Notes: generated from the letters alone by a model not told the origin. Numbered from the stretch's first letter, positions 1 to 8,781 are shown. The stretch is 63,943 nucleotides of DNA from an uncultured Clostridium sp. (GCA_945877035.1 CAMCQH010000006.1:1-63943); one strand, 5' to 3'. A program made the numbers and translations.

Positions 1-449
1 AAGAAGAATTAATAAAAGAAAAATCATTTTTATCAAAAGCAATGCTAATAGAGAAGGCAAAAGATAATGAAGAAATAGCTAGATATTTAGAAAAAATAAC
101 AACAGAGATAAATTCAAACGAAGAAATTTACACAGAAGAAATAAAGCAATTATTTACAGTAATGATAGACCAAATACTTAAGATAAAAATAGGGGAAGAA
201 AAAGCTGAAGAAATTAAGCAAAATATAAAAATGAGGAAAGGAGGAGAAAGAAAAATGATGGCAGTATTTGAAACAATTGAACAAGATAATAAGAGGATTT
301 ATAGGAGGGGCAAGAAAGAAGGAAGAGAAGAAGGTAGAAAAGAAGCAATATTATCATATATAAAAAATATGCTAAAAGAGAATTTACCAATAGACTTAAT
401 ATCAAAGATAACAGGAATATCACCACAAGAAATAAACAAAATGAAATAA
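1..449 (+). CDS. Rpn family recombination-promoting nuclease/putative transposase, C-terminal part (5' end outside window)
   Basis: The reading frame is open from base 3, so the gene starts upstream of the window. The visible part (about 149 residues) has the typical C-terminal half of PD-(D/E)XK Rpn proteins: a helical, Lys/Glu-rich segment, the GKKEGREEGRKEAIL stretch and a short final helix-turn-helix-like tail ending ISKITGISPQEINKMK. The catalytic half is not in view. Family members are nucleases linked to RecA-independent recombination and often occur as many decayed copies. It lies 85 bp upstream of the convergent XRE gene of pilin cassette 1. Two more Rpn loci occur at 41446 and 63783. 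Family assignment is from the recognisable tail, so moderately sure. Confidence 0.7.
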   Translation, partial: EELIKEKSFLSKAMLIEKAKDNEEIARYLEKITTEINSNEEIYTEEIKQLFTVMIDQILKIKIGEEKAEEIKQNIKMRKGGERKMMAVFETIEQDNKRIYRRGKKEGREEGRKEAILSYIKNMLKENLPIDLISKITGISPQEINKMK

Positions 450-493
450 AACTACAGATAAATATATTCTAATTATTCCAATAAAATAATTCA

Positions 494-548
494 AAGCTAG
501 AGTATTAAAAATGATAAAAATATCCGAAATACTCTAGCTTGTTTTTTT
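494..548 (-). terminator. Hairpin terminator between Rpn gene and XRE regulator 1
   Basis: Arms AAGCTAGAGTATT (494-506) and AATACTCTAGCTT (528-540) pair perfectly. A T-run follows on the plus strand (GTTTTTTTG). The hairpin overlaps the 3' end of the minus-strand regulator, so it probably ends the upstream plus-strand transcript. Confidence 0.6.
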
Positions 549-755
549 GTACGGTTTAGAAACATCAGTTATTCCTAATAAATAATCACAAGAAGTACCA
601 TAAAATTCAGCTAATTTTACTAGATTATATATATCAATAGTTATTTCACCAGACTCATATCTAGAATAAGTTTGTTGTGTACAACCCAGTATCTTTGCAA
701 TTTGAGATTGAGTTAAATCTCTATCTTCTCGTAAACTTCTAATTCTTAATTCCAT
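534..755 (-). CDS. XRE-family repressor of pilin cassette 1
   Basis: A 73-residue single-domain helix-turn-helix protein (LREDRDLTQSQIAKILG, then QQTYSRYESGE), ending in the YLLGITDVSKPYKK tail seen again in the regulators at 38332 and 62130. I chose the ATG at 755 because GGTGA lies 4 nt upstream; the longer frame to 788 has no ribosome binding site. It is transcribed away from the pilin gene at 860, and the shared region holds a palindrome inside the pilin promoter. Inference: it represses the pilin gene and probably itself. Confidence 0.85.
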   Translation of the reverse strand: MELRIRSLREDRDLTQSQIAKILGCTQQTYSRYESGEITIDIYNLVKLAEFYGTSCDYLLGITDVSKPYKKTS

Positions 756-786
756 AAAATCACCATATAAATTATAAAATATTCTC

Positions 787-825
787 ATTACGTGTATTGA
801 CTTTTACACGTAATACGTGTAAAAT
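787..825. promoter_or_regulatory. Pilin 1 promoter with embedded repressor operator
   Basis: A promoter reads TTGACT (797-802), a 17-bp spacer, then TAAAAT (820-825). The spacer is almost filled by the palindrome TTTACACG-N5-CGTGTAAA (803-823). A third half-site, ATTACGTGT, lies at 787-795. A bound dimer would block RNA polymerase, as with other XRE repressors. Confidence 0.75.
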
Positions 826-859
826 AATTACAGAAAAAATTATAAAAGGAGTGATTCAA

Positions 860-1936
860 ATGATGAAACAAAGTAAAGGTATAACGTTAGTAGCGTTAGT
901 ACTAACGATTATAGTATTATTGATATTAGCTGGGATAGCAATACAAGCACTAACAAATCAAGGATTATTCTCACGAGCCAAAGAAGCAAAAGAAATAACA
1001 GAACAAAAAACAGCAGAGGAAAGTGAAATACTAAAAAATTATCTAAAAGAAATTGATTTACAACTGGGAAGATTATCAGGTAAAGCACAACCAGGAGACT
1101 ATGTAACATATACACCAGACCCAGCAAGTACAGATGCAATAATAACAGAACTTGAAGAATATTCAGGAAGTACAGCAAATACATCAAGTACATTAACACA
1201 AGAGATAGGATTAAAATGGAGAGTGCTAGATGTAGTAGATGGAAAAGTAAGATTAATAAGCGCGACACCAACAACACAAGTAACATTAGAAAGCTATAAT
1301 GGATATAATAATGCAGTATATTTATTAGATAAAACATGTAAAACATTGTATAGTAAAGCAGGATATTCAGAAAACGTGCAAAATCTAAAAATAGAAGATA
1401 TACAAAATAAAATGTCAACAGATTATACTACAATAAATACAAATTATGGACAAACATTTACACCAACAAATAAAAAATATCCAAGTATATTAGTTCAAGA
1501 AGCGGGACAAACAATAACAGGAATAACACAACCAGAAACAAGATTAGGATTAAGCAAACAAACAACACCAATAAACCAAACAGCAGTAAATACAGCATCA
1601 TCTTGGACAGTAAAATATACATATTGGGATAAATCAATGGCAGAAAGTGACTTTGGAACAGAACCAATATATTATAATTTGTTTATAAATAATGGAAGTA
1701 ATTACTACTCAAGATATTGGTTATCATCACGTTGCGTTGATGCTGACTCTAGACGTGCTTGCTTCGTTGTGCGTAATGTGGGCTCTGGTGGCGTGTTCGC
1801 TTACAGCTTGTATAGCTCTTATGACGACCCTGGCAGCTATAGGTATGCCCTTCGCCCTGTAGTAACTCTAAATTCTAATGTTCTAGTAAAATCAGGAGAT
1901 GGAACATCAGCAATACCATATGAAATAAGCTTATAG
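860..1936 (+). CDS. Type IV pilin-like surface protein 1 with DGR-type C-terminal lectin domain
   Basis: A 358-residue protein. AAAGGAG (845-851) sits 8 nt before the ATG at 860. The N-terminus is a prepilin-like leader (MMKQSKG, then ITLVALVLTIIVLLILAGIA): a short basic leader, a glycine at the processing site and one hydrophobic helix. The usual Glu at +5 is Ala. A spacer helix is followed by a beta-rich domain starting near IGLKWRVLDVVDGKVRLISA and ending in RYWLSSRC ... YALRPVVTLNS. That last pattern is the C-type-lectin-like scaffold of many DGR target proteins and bacterial surface lectins. Residues between the invariant ends are encoded by an adenine-poor, GC-rich segment. It has its own repressor upstream. 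Whether it forms a pilus or is a membrane-anchored adhesin cannot be told. Confidence 0.8.
   Translation: MMKQSKGITLVALVLTIIVLLILAGIAIQALTNQGLFSRAKEAKEITEQKTAEESEILKNYLKEIDLQLGRLSGKAQPGDYVTYTPDPASTDAIITELEEYSGSTANTSSTLTQEIGLKWRVLDVVDGKVRLISATPTTQVTLESYNGYNNAVYLLDKTCKTLYSKAGYSENVQNLKIEDIQNKMSTDYTTINTNYGQTFTPTNKKYPSILVQEAGQTITGITQPETRLGLSKQTTPINQTAVNTASSWTVKYTYWDKSMAESDFGTEPIYYNLFINNGSNYYSRYWLSSRCVDADSRRACFVVRNVGSGGVFAYSLYSSYDDPGSYRYALRPVVTLNSNVLVKSGDGTSAIPYEISL
1729..1860 (+). other. Candidate DGR variable region in pilin 1
   Basis: By hand count, bases 1731-1860 hold 17 adenines out of 130 (13%) and 69 G+C (53%), against roughly 40-45% A and below 30% GC on coding strands around it. The segment encodes the stretch between the conserved WLSSRC and ALRPVV ends. 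Many codons there end in C or T, as expected if AAY (Asn) codons of a template repeat were randomised at A. No template repeat or reverse transcriptase gene was found in the window, so the retroelement would have to act from elsewhere. Confidence 0.65.
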
Positions 1937-1962
1937 ATAAAATAGAAAAAGTTTGTATAAAA

Positions 1963-2015
1963 CCTAAAAAGCCGAATAAAAATTATAATAAATAATAATT
2001 TTTAGGAGGCTTTTT
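1963..2015 (+). promoter_or_regulatory. Hairpin containing the ribosome binding site of the next gene
   Basis: AAAAAGCC (1966-1973) pairs with GGCTTTTT (2008-2015), which directly abuts the ATG at 2016. An inner AT-rich stem lies between them. AGGAGG (2004-2009) is part of the structure, so it could work as a terminator for pilin 1 or hide the ribosome binding site. Confidence 0.5.
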
Positions 2016-2672
2016 ATGCATTCAAAAACAACAAAAAACAAATACAAAACAAAAGAAAACAGAAAAAGAAAAACAATTATAATCATTGCCATAACACTAC
2101 TAATAATAATTTCATTAATATTTTTAATAAAAAATAACAATAAAACGGCTAAAACTTCAAAAATTGGGAACAATAGTACTAGTCAAGAAATTATAGAATA
2201 TATTTTAAATATTAGTTCATACGAAACAGAAATAAGCGTAGAAATAAAAAGCAATAAAAACAGCAACAAATACAAAATAAAACAAACATACATAGCAAGC
2301 AACAAAAACGAGCAAGAAGTAATAGAACCAAGCAATATACAAGGAGTAAAAATAATAAAAGAAGGAGCAAATCTAAAAATTGAAAACTCAAAATTAAGTC
2401 TAACAAAAATAATAGAAAACTATTCAGACATAACACAAAACAACTTAGACTTAATTAGTTTTATAGAAAGCTACAAAAATAATACAAACTCAAAATTCAA
2501 AGAAGAAAATAATCAAATAATAATGGAAACAACTGCAAAAACAGAAAATAATTATCAAAAATACGAAACATTATATATATCAAAAGAAACAGGAAAACCA
2601 ACAAAAATGGAAATAAAAGACACTAACCAAAATATAATAATCTACATAATATATAATGAGATAAATATATAA
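2016..2672 (+). CDS. Membrane-anchored GerS-like/LolA-fold protein
   Basis: A 218-residue protein with a very basic N-terminus (residues 1-20), one transmembrane segment (about 20-39, IIIIAITLLIIISLIFLI) and a Lys/Asn-rich extracellular beta domain. The final part (YETLYISKETGKPTKMEI ...) resembles germination lipoprotein GerS-related proteins of Clostridia, which have a LolA-like fold. There is no lipobox Cys, so it would be anchored by its helix. The 65-bp gap to mazF fits a gene order I recall from clostridial genomes, where GerS-related genes sit near mazF. Function is inferred from weak similarity. Confidence 0.5.
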   Translation: MHSKTTKNKYKTKENRKRKTIIIIAITLLIIISLIFLIKNNNKTAKTSKIGNNSTSQEIIEYILNISSYETEISVEIKSNKNSNKYKIKQTYIASNKNEQEVIEPSNIQGVKIIKEGANLKIENSKLSLTKIIENYSDITQNNLDLISFIESYKNNTNSKFKEENNQIIMETTAKTENNYQKYETLYISKETGKPTKMEIKDTNQNIIIYIIYNEINI

Positions 2673-2736
2673 TTTATCTTCAAACTAATATGAAAAAATA
2701 TATAATTGACACATACCAATATTAGGAGTGAAGAAT

Positions 2737-3087
2737 ATGACAATAAAAAGAGGAGATATGTTTTATGCAGATTTAAGCCCAGTTGTAGGATCAGAACAAG
2801 GAGGAATAAGACCAGTTTTGATAATACAAAATGATATGGGAAATAAATATAGCCCAACTGTAATTGCAGCTGCTATAACATCACAAACAAATAAAACAAA
2901 ACTACCAACACACATAGAAATAGATTCAGAAAAATGTGGACTAAAAAATAATTCTGTAGTATTAGCAGAGCAGATTAGAACAATAGATAAAAGTAGATTA
3001 AAAGAAAAAATAGGACATATAGAAGATGAACAGATTATAAATAAAATAAATAATGCACTTGGGGTAAGTTTTGGTTTAGAAGAATAA
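2737..3087 (+). CDS. mazF: MazF/PemK-type endoribonuclease toxin
   Basis: A 116-residue protein of normal MazF length. It has the family signatures [20 protein letters not shown] near the start, RPVLIIQND, and the [12 protein letters not shown] loop. MazF cleaves single-stranded mRNA at short sites. I chose the ATG at 2737 because AGGAG (2724-2728) sits 8 nt upstream; the GTG at 2728 overlaps that site. No MazE/CopG-like antitoxin gene lies upstream or downstream: the upstream gene is the GerS-like protein and the downstream gene is convergent. Confidence 0.9.
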   Translation: MTIKRGDMFYADLSPVVGSEQGGIRPVLIIQNDMGNKYSPTVIAAAITSQTNKTKLPTHIEIDSEKCGLKNNSVVLAEQIRTIDKSRLKEKIGHIEDEQIINKINNALGVSFGLEE

Positions 3088-3147
3088 ACCAATGGGACGT
3101 TATAAGATGGTTGAAAAATCAACCATCTTAACAACGTCCCCATGGTT
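3088..3147. terminator. Long bidirectional terminator between mazF and the HD-GYP gene
   Basis: A long stem joins TGGGACGTT and AACGTCCC on the outside with AAGATGGTTGA (3105-3115) and TCAACCATCTT (3119-3129) on the inside. It sits between two convergent genes. Confidence 0.7.
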
Positions 3148-3156
3148 AAAAAACTT

Positions 3157-4143
3157 TTAAACCTTCATTTTTTTCATAGTTTTAACTTCATCAAACAATT
3201 TATCAATTTGTTCAGATTTTGCTTTAACAATATTTCTATAAGATTCCAATACTTCATTATAATTATCAAGCGTTTCTTGCCCAGTAAGCAAACATTTCAT
3301 ACCCTCTAAATAATAATTTTTCTTATCATCACTATTTGCAGCAAGCCTTTTATTATCATATTTCTCAATTTCCTCAAGCCTTTTAACTTCAGCTTTTAAC
3401 TCTTTCAAATAATCCATAATACAAGAAATTTCATATTCAGTATCATCAATAATAACCTTTATTAAAGCTTTAACCACAATGGGATTATTCTTTCCCAATG
3501 TAGGAATTTTAACATTTCCAGAAGGATTATGCTCAGGCTTAGTTTCTTCTATTAAAACTTTTACAGCATCGGAATTTTTAATAGGTTTAGTTTCATCTAT
3601 TAAAATATTAAGAGTATCAACAATACCAATATGAGTTTTATATTGTCTTTTACTAACAATAGCATCATACTCATCAGCAACACGAATAATTTGACCTTCA
3701 TAAGGAATATCATCTTTAGTCAAACCATTAGGATAACCACTGCCATTCAATGCCTCATGATGATAAATAGTACCAGCAGCATAAGGTCTTAATTTTGGGT
3801 CATTCATACATATTTTATAACCCAGTGTAGTATGAGTTTTCATTATTTTGTATTCTTCATCAGTTAAAGCTGACTGCTTTTGCAAAATACTAGGAGGTAT
3901 AAACTGCTTCCCAATATCATGTAAATAAGCACAAATAGTACAATATTCAGTAAAACTTTTTGAACAATGTAAATATTGACAAATTCTACAAACAATACTT
4001 GCAACATTTTCACAATGTTTTCTTGTAAATACATCTAAACTTCCTAAAATATTTAATTGATATTGCATATTTTGGTCTAAATTATATGATTTTAAACTTG
4101 TTCTATCATAAAAATCAAAAATTTCTTTTGGCATTTTAGTCAC
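3157..4143 (-). CDS. HD-GYP domain phosphodiesterase-like protein
   Basis: A 328-residue soluble protein. His43 (RKHCENVA), HD at 75-76 (YLHDIGK), HHE at 128-130 and GSGYP at 134-138 give a complete HD-GYP metal site, and RVADEYDAI follows. The family hydrolyses cyclic di-GMP or related dinucleotides. There is no receiver or membrane domain; residues 200-328 form a charged, coiled-coil-like tail. It is a single gene, converging on mazF and diverging from the HipA-like gene at 4313. Confidence 0.85.
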   Translation of the reverse strand: MTKMPKEIFDFYDRTSLKSYNLDQNMQYQLNILGSLDVFTRKHCENVASIVCRICQYLHCSKSFTEYCTICAYLHDIGKQFIPPSILQKQSALTDEEYKIMKTHTTLGYKICMNDPKLRPYAAGTIYHHEALNGSGYPNGLTKDDIPYEGQIIRVADEYDAIVSKRQYKTHIGIVDTLNILIDETKPIKNSDAVKVLIEETKPEHNPSGNVKIPTLGKNNPIVVKALIKVIIDDTEYEISCIMDYLKELKAEVKRLEEIEKYDNKRLAANSDDKKNYYLEGMKCLLTGQETLDNYNEVLESYRNIVKAKSEQIDKLFDEVKTMKKMKV

Positions 4144-4312
4144 CTTTTCTTATAATACTTTAAAAATATTGTAACAGAAAAAAATTTTTTATTCAAGTAT
4201 AATAAGTAAACAAGAAAAAATATTGTAATATTTGGAAAAATATGGTTTAATATATAAGAGGTTTATAGATATAACCAATAAAAATCTAAATAATATTTAA
4301 TAGGGTGAAAAA

Positions 4313-5308
4313 ATGTTTAAAGATAGAGAAACATATAAAGCATATTTAGATAAACAAGAAATTAATAACTCAGATTTAGATGAATATAATTATTTTCAAC
4401 ATTCAAAAAATGGTGAGATAATTATAAAAAATAGAGATTATAATATTTCAGGAATCAATGTAGAAGATTATACAAATTGCATAAAATGGATTTTGCTAAA
4501 AGATAATAGAACAATGGCTTTACTAAAAAGACCATTTGGAGATGTATATAGAAATTTAAATAAAGGGCAATATGATATTTCACTATACAATAATATTTTA
4601 TTACCACAAATAGCGAAGCAATTTCAAAATGAATCAGCTATGTATTATATAGTACAGGGAAATGAACTAAGTAACAATATGAGGCATTTACTTACAATAG
4701 ATTTCAAAAGTGAAAACGAAGAACTAATTCATGGAGAAGAAATATTAGAACAAGCTGGTGGAAATATAAATGAATTAAATATACAAAATATAGTTGCTTC
4801 TATAAAAAAGTATTTAACAAATGCAAAAATGAAAAGTCAAGATATTACTGCAATAAAAAGAGAATTTATAAAGCAATCATTTTTTAATAAATTTGTTAAA
4901 CAGTCAGATGAAAATAATCATAATTGGGGAATATTGATTAATAGAGAAGACAATAGAGCAAGAATAGCTCCAATTTATGACTTAGACTGTTGTTGTGATG
5001 TAGGAACTTTAAGAAAACATTTTAGAACAAACCAAGATGGTAGTACATGCAGCATAAGTAGTTTTATTAAAGACTTTGGAAAATATGAATGGTTTAATAC
5101 ATATATAAAAGAAGTTTTGGAAGATTTTGATATAAACAAAGCTATTAAAACTTCAAAGAATGCTACAGGAATTGATATTCCAGAAAACATACAAGAACAT
5201 TATAAAAACTTTTTTGGCGAAAGATATTATGAATTAAAAAGTGCATATCAAGAATATATGATGGAACAACAAAATAAACAGCACGAAGAAGAAAAAGCAG
5301 AGAGATAA
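4313..5308 (+). CDS. HipA-like kinase-fold protein
   Basis: A 331-residue protein. SDENNHNWGIL (residues 198-208) and APIYDLD (219-225) correspond to the catalytic loop and metal-binding motif of HipA kinases, which phosphorylate glutamyl-tRNA synthetase and related targets. The N-terminal half is not the usual HipA N1 domain, and no HipB-like antitoxin is adjacent. The tail ends in a Glu/Lys-rich coil. Function as a toxin is not shown; it may be a standalone member of the wider HipA-like group. Confidence 0.55.
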   Translation: MFKDRETYKAYLDKQEINNSDLDEYNYFQHSKNGEIIIKNRDYNISGINVEDYTNCIKWILLKDNRTMALLKRPFGDVYRNLNKGQYDISLYNNILLPQIAKQFQNESAMYYIVQGNELSNNMRHLLTIDFKSENEELIHGEEILEQAGGNINELNIQNIVASIKKYLTNAKMKSQDITAIKREFIKQSFFNKFVKQSDENNHNWGILINREDNRARIAPIYDLDCCCDVGTLRKHFRTNQDGSTCSISSFIKDFGKYEWFNTYIKEVLEDFDINKAIKTSKNATGIDIPENIQEHYKNFFGERYYELKSAYQEYMMEQQNKQHEEEKAER

Positions 5309-5366
5309 TTGAAAAATGCTGAAAAATGTGATATTATATTACATAAATTAAATTGGAGGAAAAACA

Positions 5367-7118
5367 ATGTACAGAACAAAAACATGTGGAGAATTAAACA
5401 TATCAAATGTAAATGAAGAAGTAGAATTAGCAGGATGGATACAAAAAATAAGAAACTTAGGAGCAATGATATTTATAGATTTAAGAGATCAATTTGGAAT
5501 TACACAAATAGTTATAAATAATGAAGAACTACAAAAACAAGCAAAAGAGCTTACAACAGAAAGTTGTATCCACATTTCCGGAAAAGTTGTGGAAAGAAGT
5601 AATAAAAATTCAAAAATTCCGACAGGAGAAATCGAAGTAATTGCAAATGAAATTGAAGTACTAGGAAAATGTAAAAATGTACTTCCATTTGAAATAAATA
5701 CAGATCAAGAAGTAAGAGAAGATCTAAGACTAGAATATAGATTTTTAGACTTAAGAAATGAAAAACTACACAACAATATTTTGCTTCGTTCAAAAATCTT
5801 AAAAACATTAAGAGACAAAATGGATGAGCTAGGATTTGCCGAAATTCAAACACCAATTTTAGCAAACTCATCACCAGAGGGAGCAAGAGACTATTTAGTA
5901 CCAAGTAGATTAAATCCAGGAGAATTTTACGCCTTACCACAAGCACCACAACAATTTAAACAATTATTAATGGTATCTGGATTTGATAAATACTTCCAAA
6001 TAGCACCATGCTTTAGAGATGAAGACCCTAGAGCAGATAGAGCACCAGGAGAATTTTATCAATTAGACTTTGAAATGAGTTTTGCAACACAAGAAGATGT
6101 ATTCAAAGTAATTGAAGAAGTAGTACCATATACATTTAAAAAATTCACAAATTGGAAAGTTGATGAAGGACCATTCGTACGTATTCCATATAAAGAAGCA
6201 ATGGAAAAATACGGAATAGATAAACCAGATTTAAGAAATCCATTAATAATTCAAGATGTAACAAAATGTTTTGAAAATTCAGAATTTAAAGCATTTGAAG
6301 GAAAAACAATAAAAGCAATAGTAGTACCAAATGGGGCAGAGCAAGGAAGAAAATTCTTTGATAAAATGACAGAATTTGCTACATCAGATGAAGTAGGAGC
6401 AAAAGGACTAGCTTGGACAAAATATGAAGAATCAGGAGAAGTTACAGGAGGAATTGCAAAATTCATTACAGAAGAAATAAAAGAACAACTAGAAAATGAA
6501 TTTGGAATGACTAAAAATTCAAGTGTATTTTTCATAGCAGATGAATTAAAAACAGCACAAAAAATAGCAGGGCTTGTAAGAATTGAATTAGGAAAGAGAT
6601 TAGAATTATTAGAAAAAGATGTATATAGATTTTGCTGGATAGTAGACTTCCCAATGTATGAGTTATCTGATGAAGGAACAATAGACTTTAACCATAATCC
6701 ATTCTCAATGCCACAAGGTGGTATGGAAGCACTAGAAAGCCAAGATCCATTAGACATATTAGCATATCAATATGATTTAGTATGTAATGGATATGAAATG
6801 GCATCAGGAGCAGTAAGAAATCATAATCCAGAAATAATGGTAAAAGCATTTGAAATTGCAGGATACAAAGAAGAAGATGTAAAAAATAGATTTGGAGCAT
6901 TATATAATGCATTCCAATATGGAACACCACCACATGCAGGAGCTGCACCCGGTGTAGATAGAATGGTAATGTTAATAGAAGATTCTCAAAATATAAGAGA
7001 AGTTATAGCATTTCCTAAAAATAAAAGAGCAAGAGACCTTCTTATGAGAGCGCCATCAGTTGTATCTGAACAACAATTAAAAGATGTACATATAAAATTA
7101 GATTTGGAGGAAAAATAA
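5367..7118 (+). CDS. aspS: Aspartyl-tRNA synthetase
   Basis: A 583-residue class II aminoacyl-tRNA synthetase. An N-terminal OB-fold anticodon-binding domain (VELAGWIQKIRNLGAMIFID, residues 19-38) is followed by the flipping-loop region (SSPEGARDYLVPSR), motif 2 (FRDEDPRADRAPGEF) and motif 3 (GAAPGVDRMVML), with the bacterial GAD insertion between them. AAATTGGAGGAA precedes the ATG. The stop codon is followed at once by the ATG of the TSCPD gene, so the two are co-transcribed. Confidence 0.97.
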   Translation: MYRTKTCGELNISNVNEEVELAGWIQKIRNLGAMIFIDLRDQFGITQIVINNEELQKQAKELTTESCIHISGKVVERSNKNSKIPTGEIEVIANEIEVLGKCKNVLPFEINTDQEVREDLRLEYRFLDLRNEKLHNNILLRSKILKTLRDKMDELGFAEIQTPILANSSPEGARDYLVPSRLNPGEFYALPQAPQQFKQLLMVSGFDKYFQIAPCFRDEDPRADRAPGEFYQLDFEMSFATQEDVFKVIEEVVPYTFKKFTNWKVDEGPFVRIPYKEAMEKYGIDKPDLRNPLIIQDVTKCFENSEFKAFEGKTIKAIVVPNGAEQGRKFFDKMTEFATSDEVGAKGLAWTKYEESGEVTGGIAKFITEEIKEQLENEFGMTKNSSVFFIADELKTAQKIAGLVRIELGKRLELLEKDVYRFCWIVDFPMYELSDEGTIDFNHNPFSMPQGGMEALESQDPLDILAYQYDLVCNGYEMASGAVRNHNPEIMVKAFEIAGYKEEDVKNRFGALYNAFQYGTPPHAGAAPGVDRMVMLIEDSQNIREVIAFPKNKRARDLLMRAPSVVSEQQLKDVHIKLDLEEK

Positions 7119-7370
7119 ATGGAATATACATATGAACCCAAAGGCGTATGCTCATACGAAATGGTAATAAATATAGATGGAGACACAATAAAAAAAGTAA
7201 CCATCAAAGGTGGATGTGCAGGAAACACAGTAGGAGTATCAAGACTAGTCGAAGGAATGCAAATAGATGAAGCAATAAAAAGACTAAAAGGAATACCATG
7301 TGGAATGAGAGGAACATCATGCCCAGACCAATTAGCAAGAGCATTAGAAGAAATAAAAAATAAAAGATAA
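7119..7370 (+). CDS. TIGR03905-type TSCPD domain protein
   Basis: An 83-residue protein ending in the GTSCPDQLARAL signature that names the TSCPD domain, with three further cysteines (residues 11, 30, 61) that could hold a metal or cofactor. The domain also occurs at the C-terminus of some ribonucleotide reductases; the standalone protein has no firm function. It starts directly after the aspS stop with GGAGG inside the aspS end. Confidence 0.85.
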   Translation: MEYTYEPKGVCSYEMVINIDGDTIKKVTIKGGCAGNTVGVSRLVEGMQIDEAIKRLKGIPCGMRGTSCPDQLARALEEIKNKR

Positions 7371-7389
7371 AAATTAAATCATAAGTGTA

Positions 7390-7430
7390 AAAAAGTTGTC
7401 AAAAAGGGGCGGCCCTTTTGACAACTTTTA
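7390..7430. terminator. Bidirectional terminator after the aspS operon
   Basis: AAAAGTTGTC (7391-7400) pairs with GACAACTTTT (7420-7429) around an AAAAAGGGGC/GGCCCTTTT stem. It lies between the TSCPD gene and a convergent XRE gene. Confidence 0.85.
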
Positions 7431-7802
7431 AGCTGAAAGAATAAAATCCTTATTAGCCAATAATAATTTTTTAATTAATTCAATTTGAGACTTAGACAAA
7501 TGAGAATTTTCATCTAAAGAATACAATTTGCCAATTGACATTGCAATATCTAGATCATAGTTCCCATCAGAAGTCTGAACATTTTTATCATCTGACAAAC
7601 CAAGTAAATAATCTAAAGAAATATTAAATACAGCAGCAATTTTTGTTACAACATCAAGACGAGGTAAACGTTCACAAGTCAAATACCTGCAAATTGTCAC
7701 ATTTGAAGTACCAATTTTCTTAGCTAATTGAGTTTGTGTCATATTATTTTCATCCAATAAAACAGTTAACCTATAACTAAACTTTTCTATATCGAAACTC
7801 AT
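7428..7802 (-). CDS. XRE-family transcriptional regulator
   Basis: A 124-residue protein with an N-terminal helix-turn-helix (MTQTQLAKKIGTSNVTICRYL, residues 21-41, here split as MTQTQLAKKIG and TSNVTICRYL) and a C-terminal region (residues 78-124) of unknown role. AGGAGG precedes the ATG. A palindrome in its own upstream region suggests autoregulation. It is not paired with a pilin gene; the upstream neighbour is a deacetylase in the same orientation. Confidence 0.85.
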   Translation of the reverse strand: MSFDIEKFSYRLTVLLDENNMTQTQLAKKIGTSNVTICRYLTCERLPRLDVVTKIAAVFNISLDYLLGLSDDKNVQTSDGNYDLDIAMSIGKLYSLDENSHLSKSQIELIKKLLLANKDFILSA

Positions 7803-7826
7803 AGAAACCTCCTATATCAACTATTA

Positions 7827-7850
7827 TAGAACTATAACTCATAAGTTCTA
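7827..7850. promoter_or_regulatory. Probable operator of the XRE gene at 7428
   Basis: TAGAACT (7827-7833) and AGTTCTA (7844-7850) form a palindrome with a 10-bp spacer, 25 bp before the start codon. Confidence 0.5.
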
Positions 7851-7943
7851 TAATATTTACCAAAGTTATAAAAAATAATAATAATTAACCAAATGGAATA
7901 GGATAGAAAAACAATAACAAACATTACATAAAAAGGCAACAAA

Positions 7944-8741
7944 CTAATGGTTTACAAAATCATAGAAGTTCCTAAACTCATAACCTTGAGACTTTAAATA
8001 AGAAATTGAATCTTTCAAAACATCATAAGTTTTATTAACATCAGCAGTGTCATGCATTAAAATAATTAAAGTTCCTTTATTTTTTGCAGTTTTTTTCAAA
8101 TTATTTAGTAATTGAGCATTAGAATATTTTCTTTCAGAATCACGATTAAGACAATTCCAGTCAACATACACATAATCCATTTCATGCAAAACAGTAAGAG
8201 CATCTTTTTTTTGATTAGTATATATGTGTGACATATAACCATTTGGAAATCTAAAAATATGAGAGCAATAATTTTGGGCACCAATAGCTTTAGAGATTTC
8301 CGCATCTGTAGAAACAATTTCATTTTTAAAGCCTTCCATATCTTTATAAAGTAGTTTATTATTATGATTATATCCATGATTAGCAATATAATGCCCTTCA
8401 TCATATTCTCTTTTAACCAATTCAGGATTTTCTTTTACATGTTTTCCAACAACAAAAAAAGTAGCTTTAACATCCTCCTCTTTTAAGATATCCAAAATTT
8501 TACCAGTAGCTTTAGTTGTTGGACCGTCATCAAATGTAAGATATGCCTTCTTTTCATCAGATTTTGCTATATCATTTAATGTAGTTTCTACATCTATATT
8601 AAAAAAACAACTTTTATTTAATTCAACCGCAAAAGAAGGCGAATGCCTCATAAAAAAGATACATGTAAGGATTAATAAAACAATAAAAATACTAAAAAAC
8701 AAATACAAAAAATTTTTCTTTTTGATAAATAAAATTTTCAT
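7944..8741 (-). CDS. Polysaccharide (peptidoglycan) deacetylase, NodB domain
   Basis: A 265-residue protein with one N-terminal transmembrane anchor (residues 8-30). The NodB domain shows FDDGP (70-74), the metal motif NHGYNH (121-126), RFPNG and LMHD near the end. Such enzymes remove acetyl groups from N-acetylglucosamine or N-acetylmuramic acid in cell wall glycans. It lies downstream of a GT51 gene in the same orientation, separated by a terminator-like hairpin, so it probably has its own promoter. PdaA-like by length. Confidence 0.85.
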   Translation of the reverse strand: MKILFIKKKNFLYLFFSIFIVLLILTCIFFMRHSPSFAVELNKSCFFNIDVETTLNDIAKSDEKKAYLTFDDGPTTKATGKILDILKEEDVKATFFVVGKHVKENPELVKREYDEGHYIANHGYNHNNKLLYKDMEGFKNEIVSTDAEISKAIGAQNYCSHIFRFPNGYMSHIYTNQKKDALTVLHEMDYVYVDWNCLNRDSERKYSNAQLLNNLKKTAKNKGTLIILMHDTADVNKTYDVLKDSISYLKSQGYEFRNFYDFVNH

Positions 8742-8781
8742 TTAAAAACCCCCATAATAATATATATGAGGGAACAAAAAA

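Noticed and set aside
909-1418. Long minus-strand frames opposite AT-rich genes (Leu/Phe/Tyr-rich)
   Set aside because: These are shadows of purine-rich coding strands; they lack ribosome binding sites and families, here and throughout the window.
7119-7370. TSCPD gene as part of a ribonucleotide reductase
   Set aside because: It is a complete 83-residue standalone protein coupled to aspS, with no reductase nearby.
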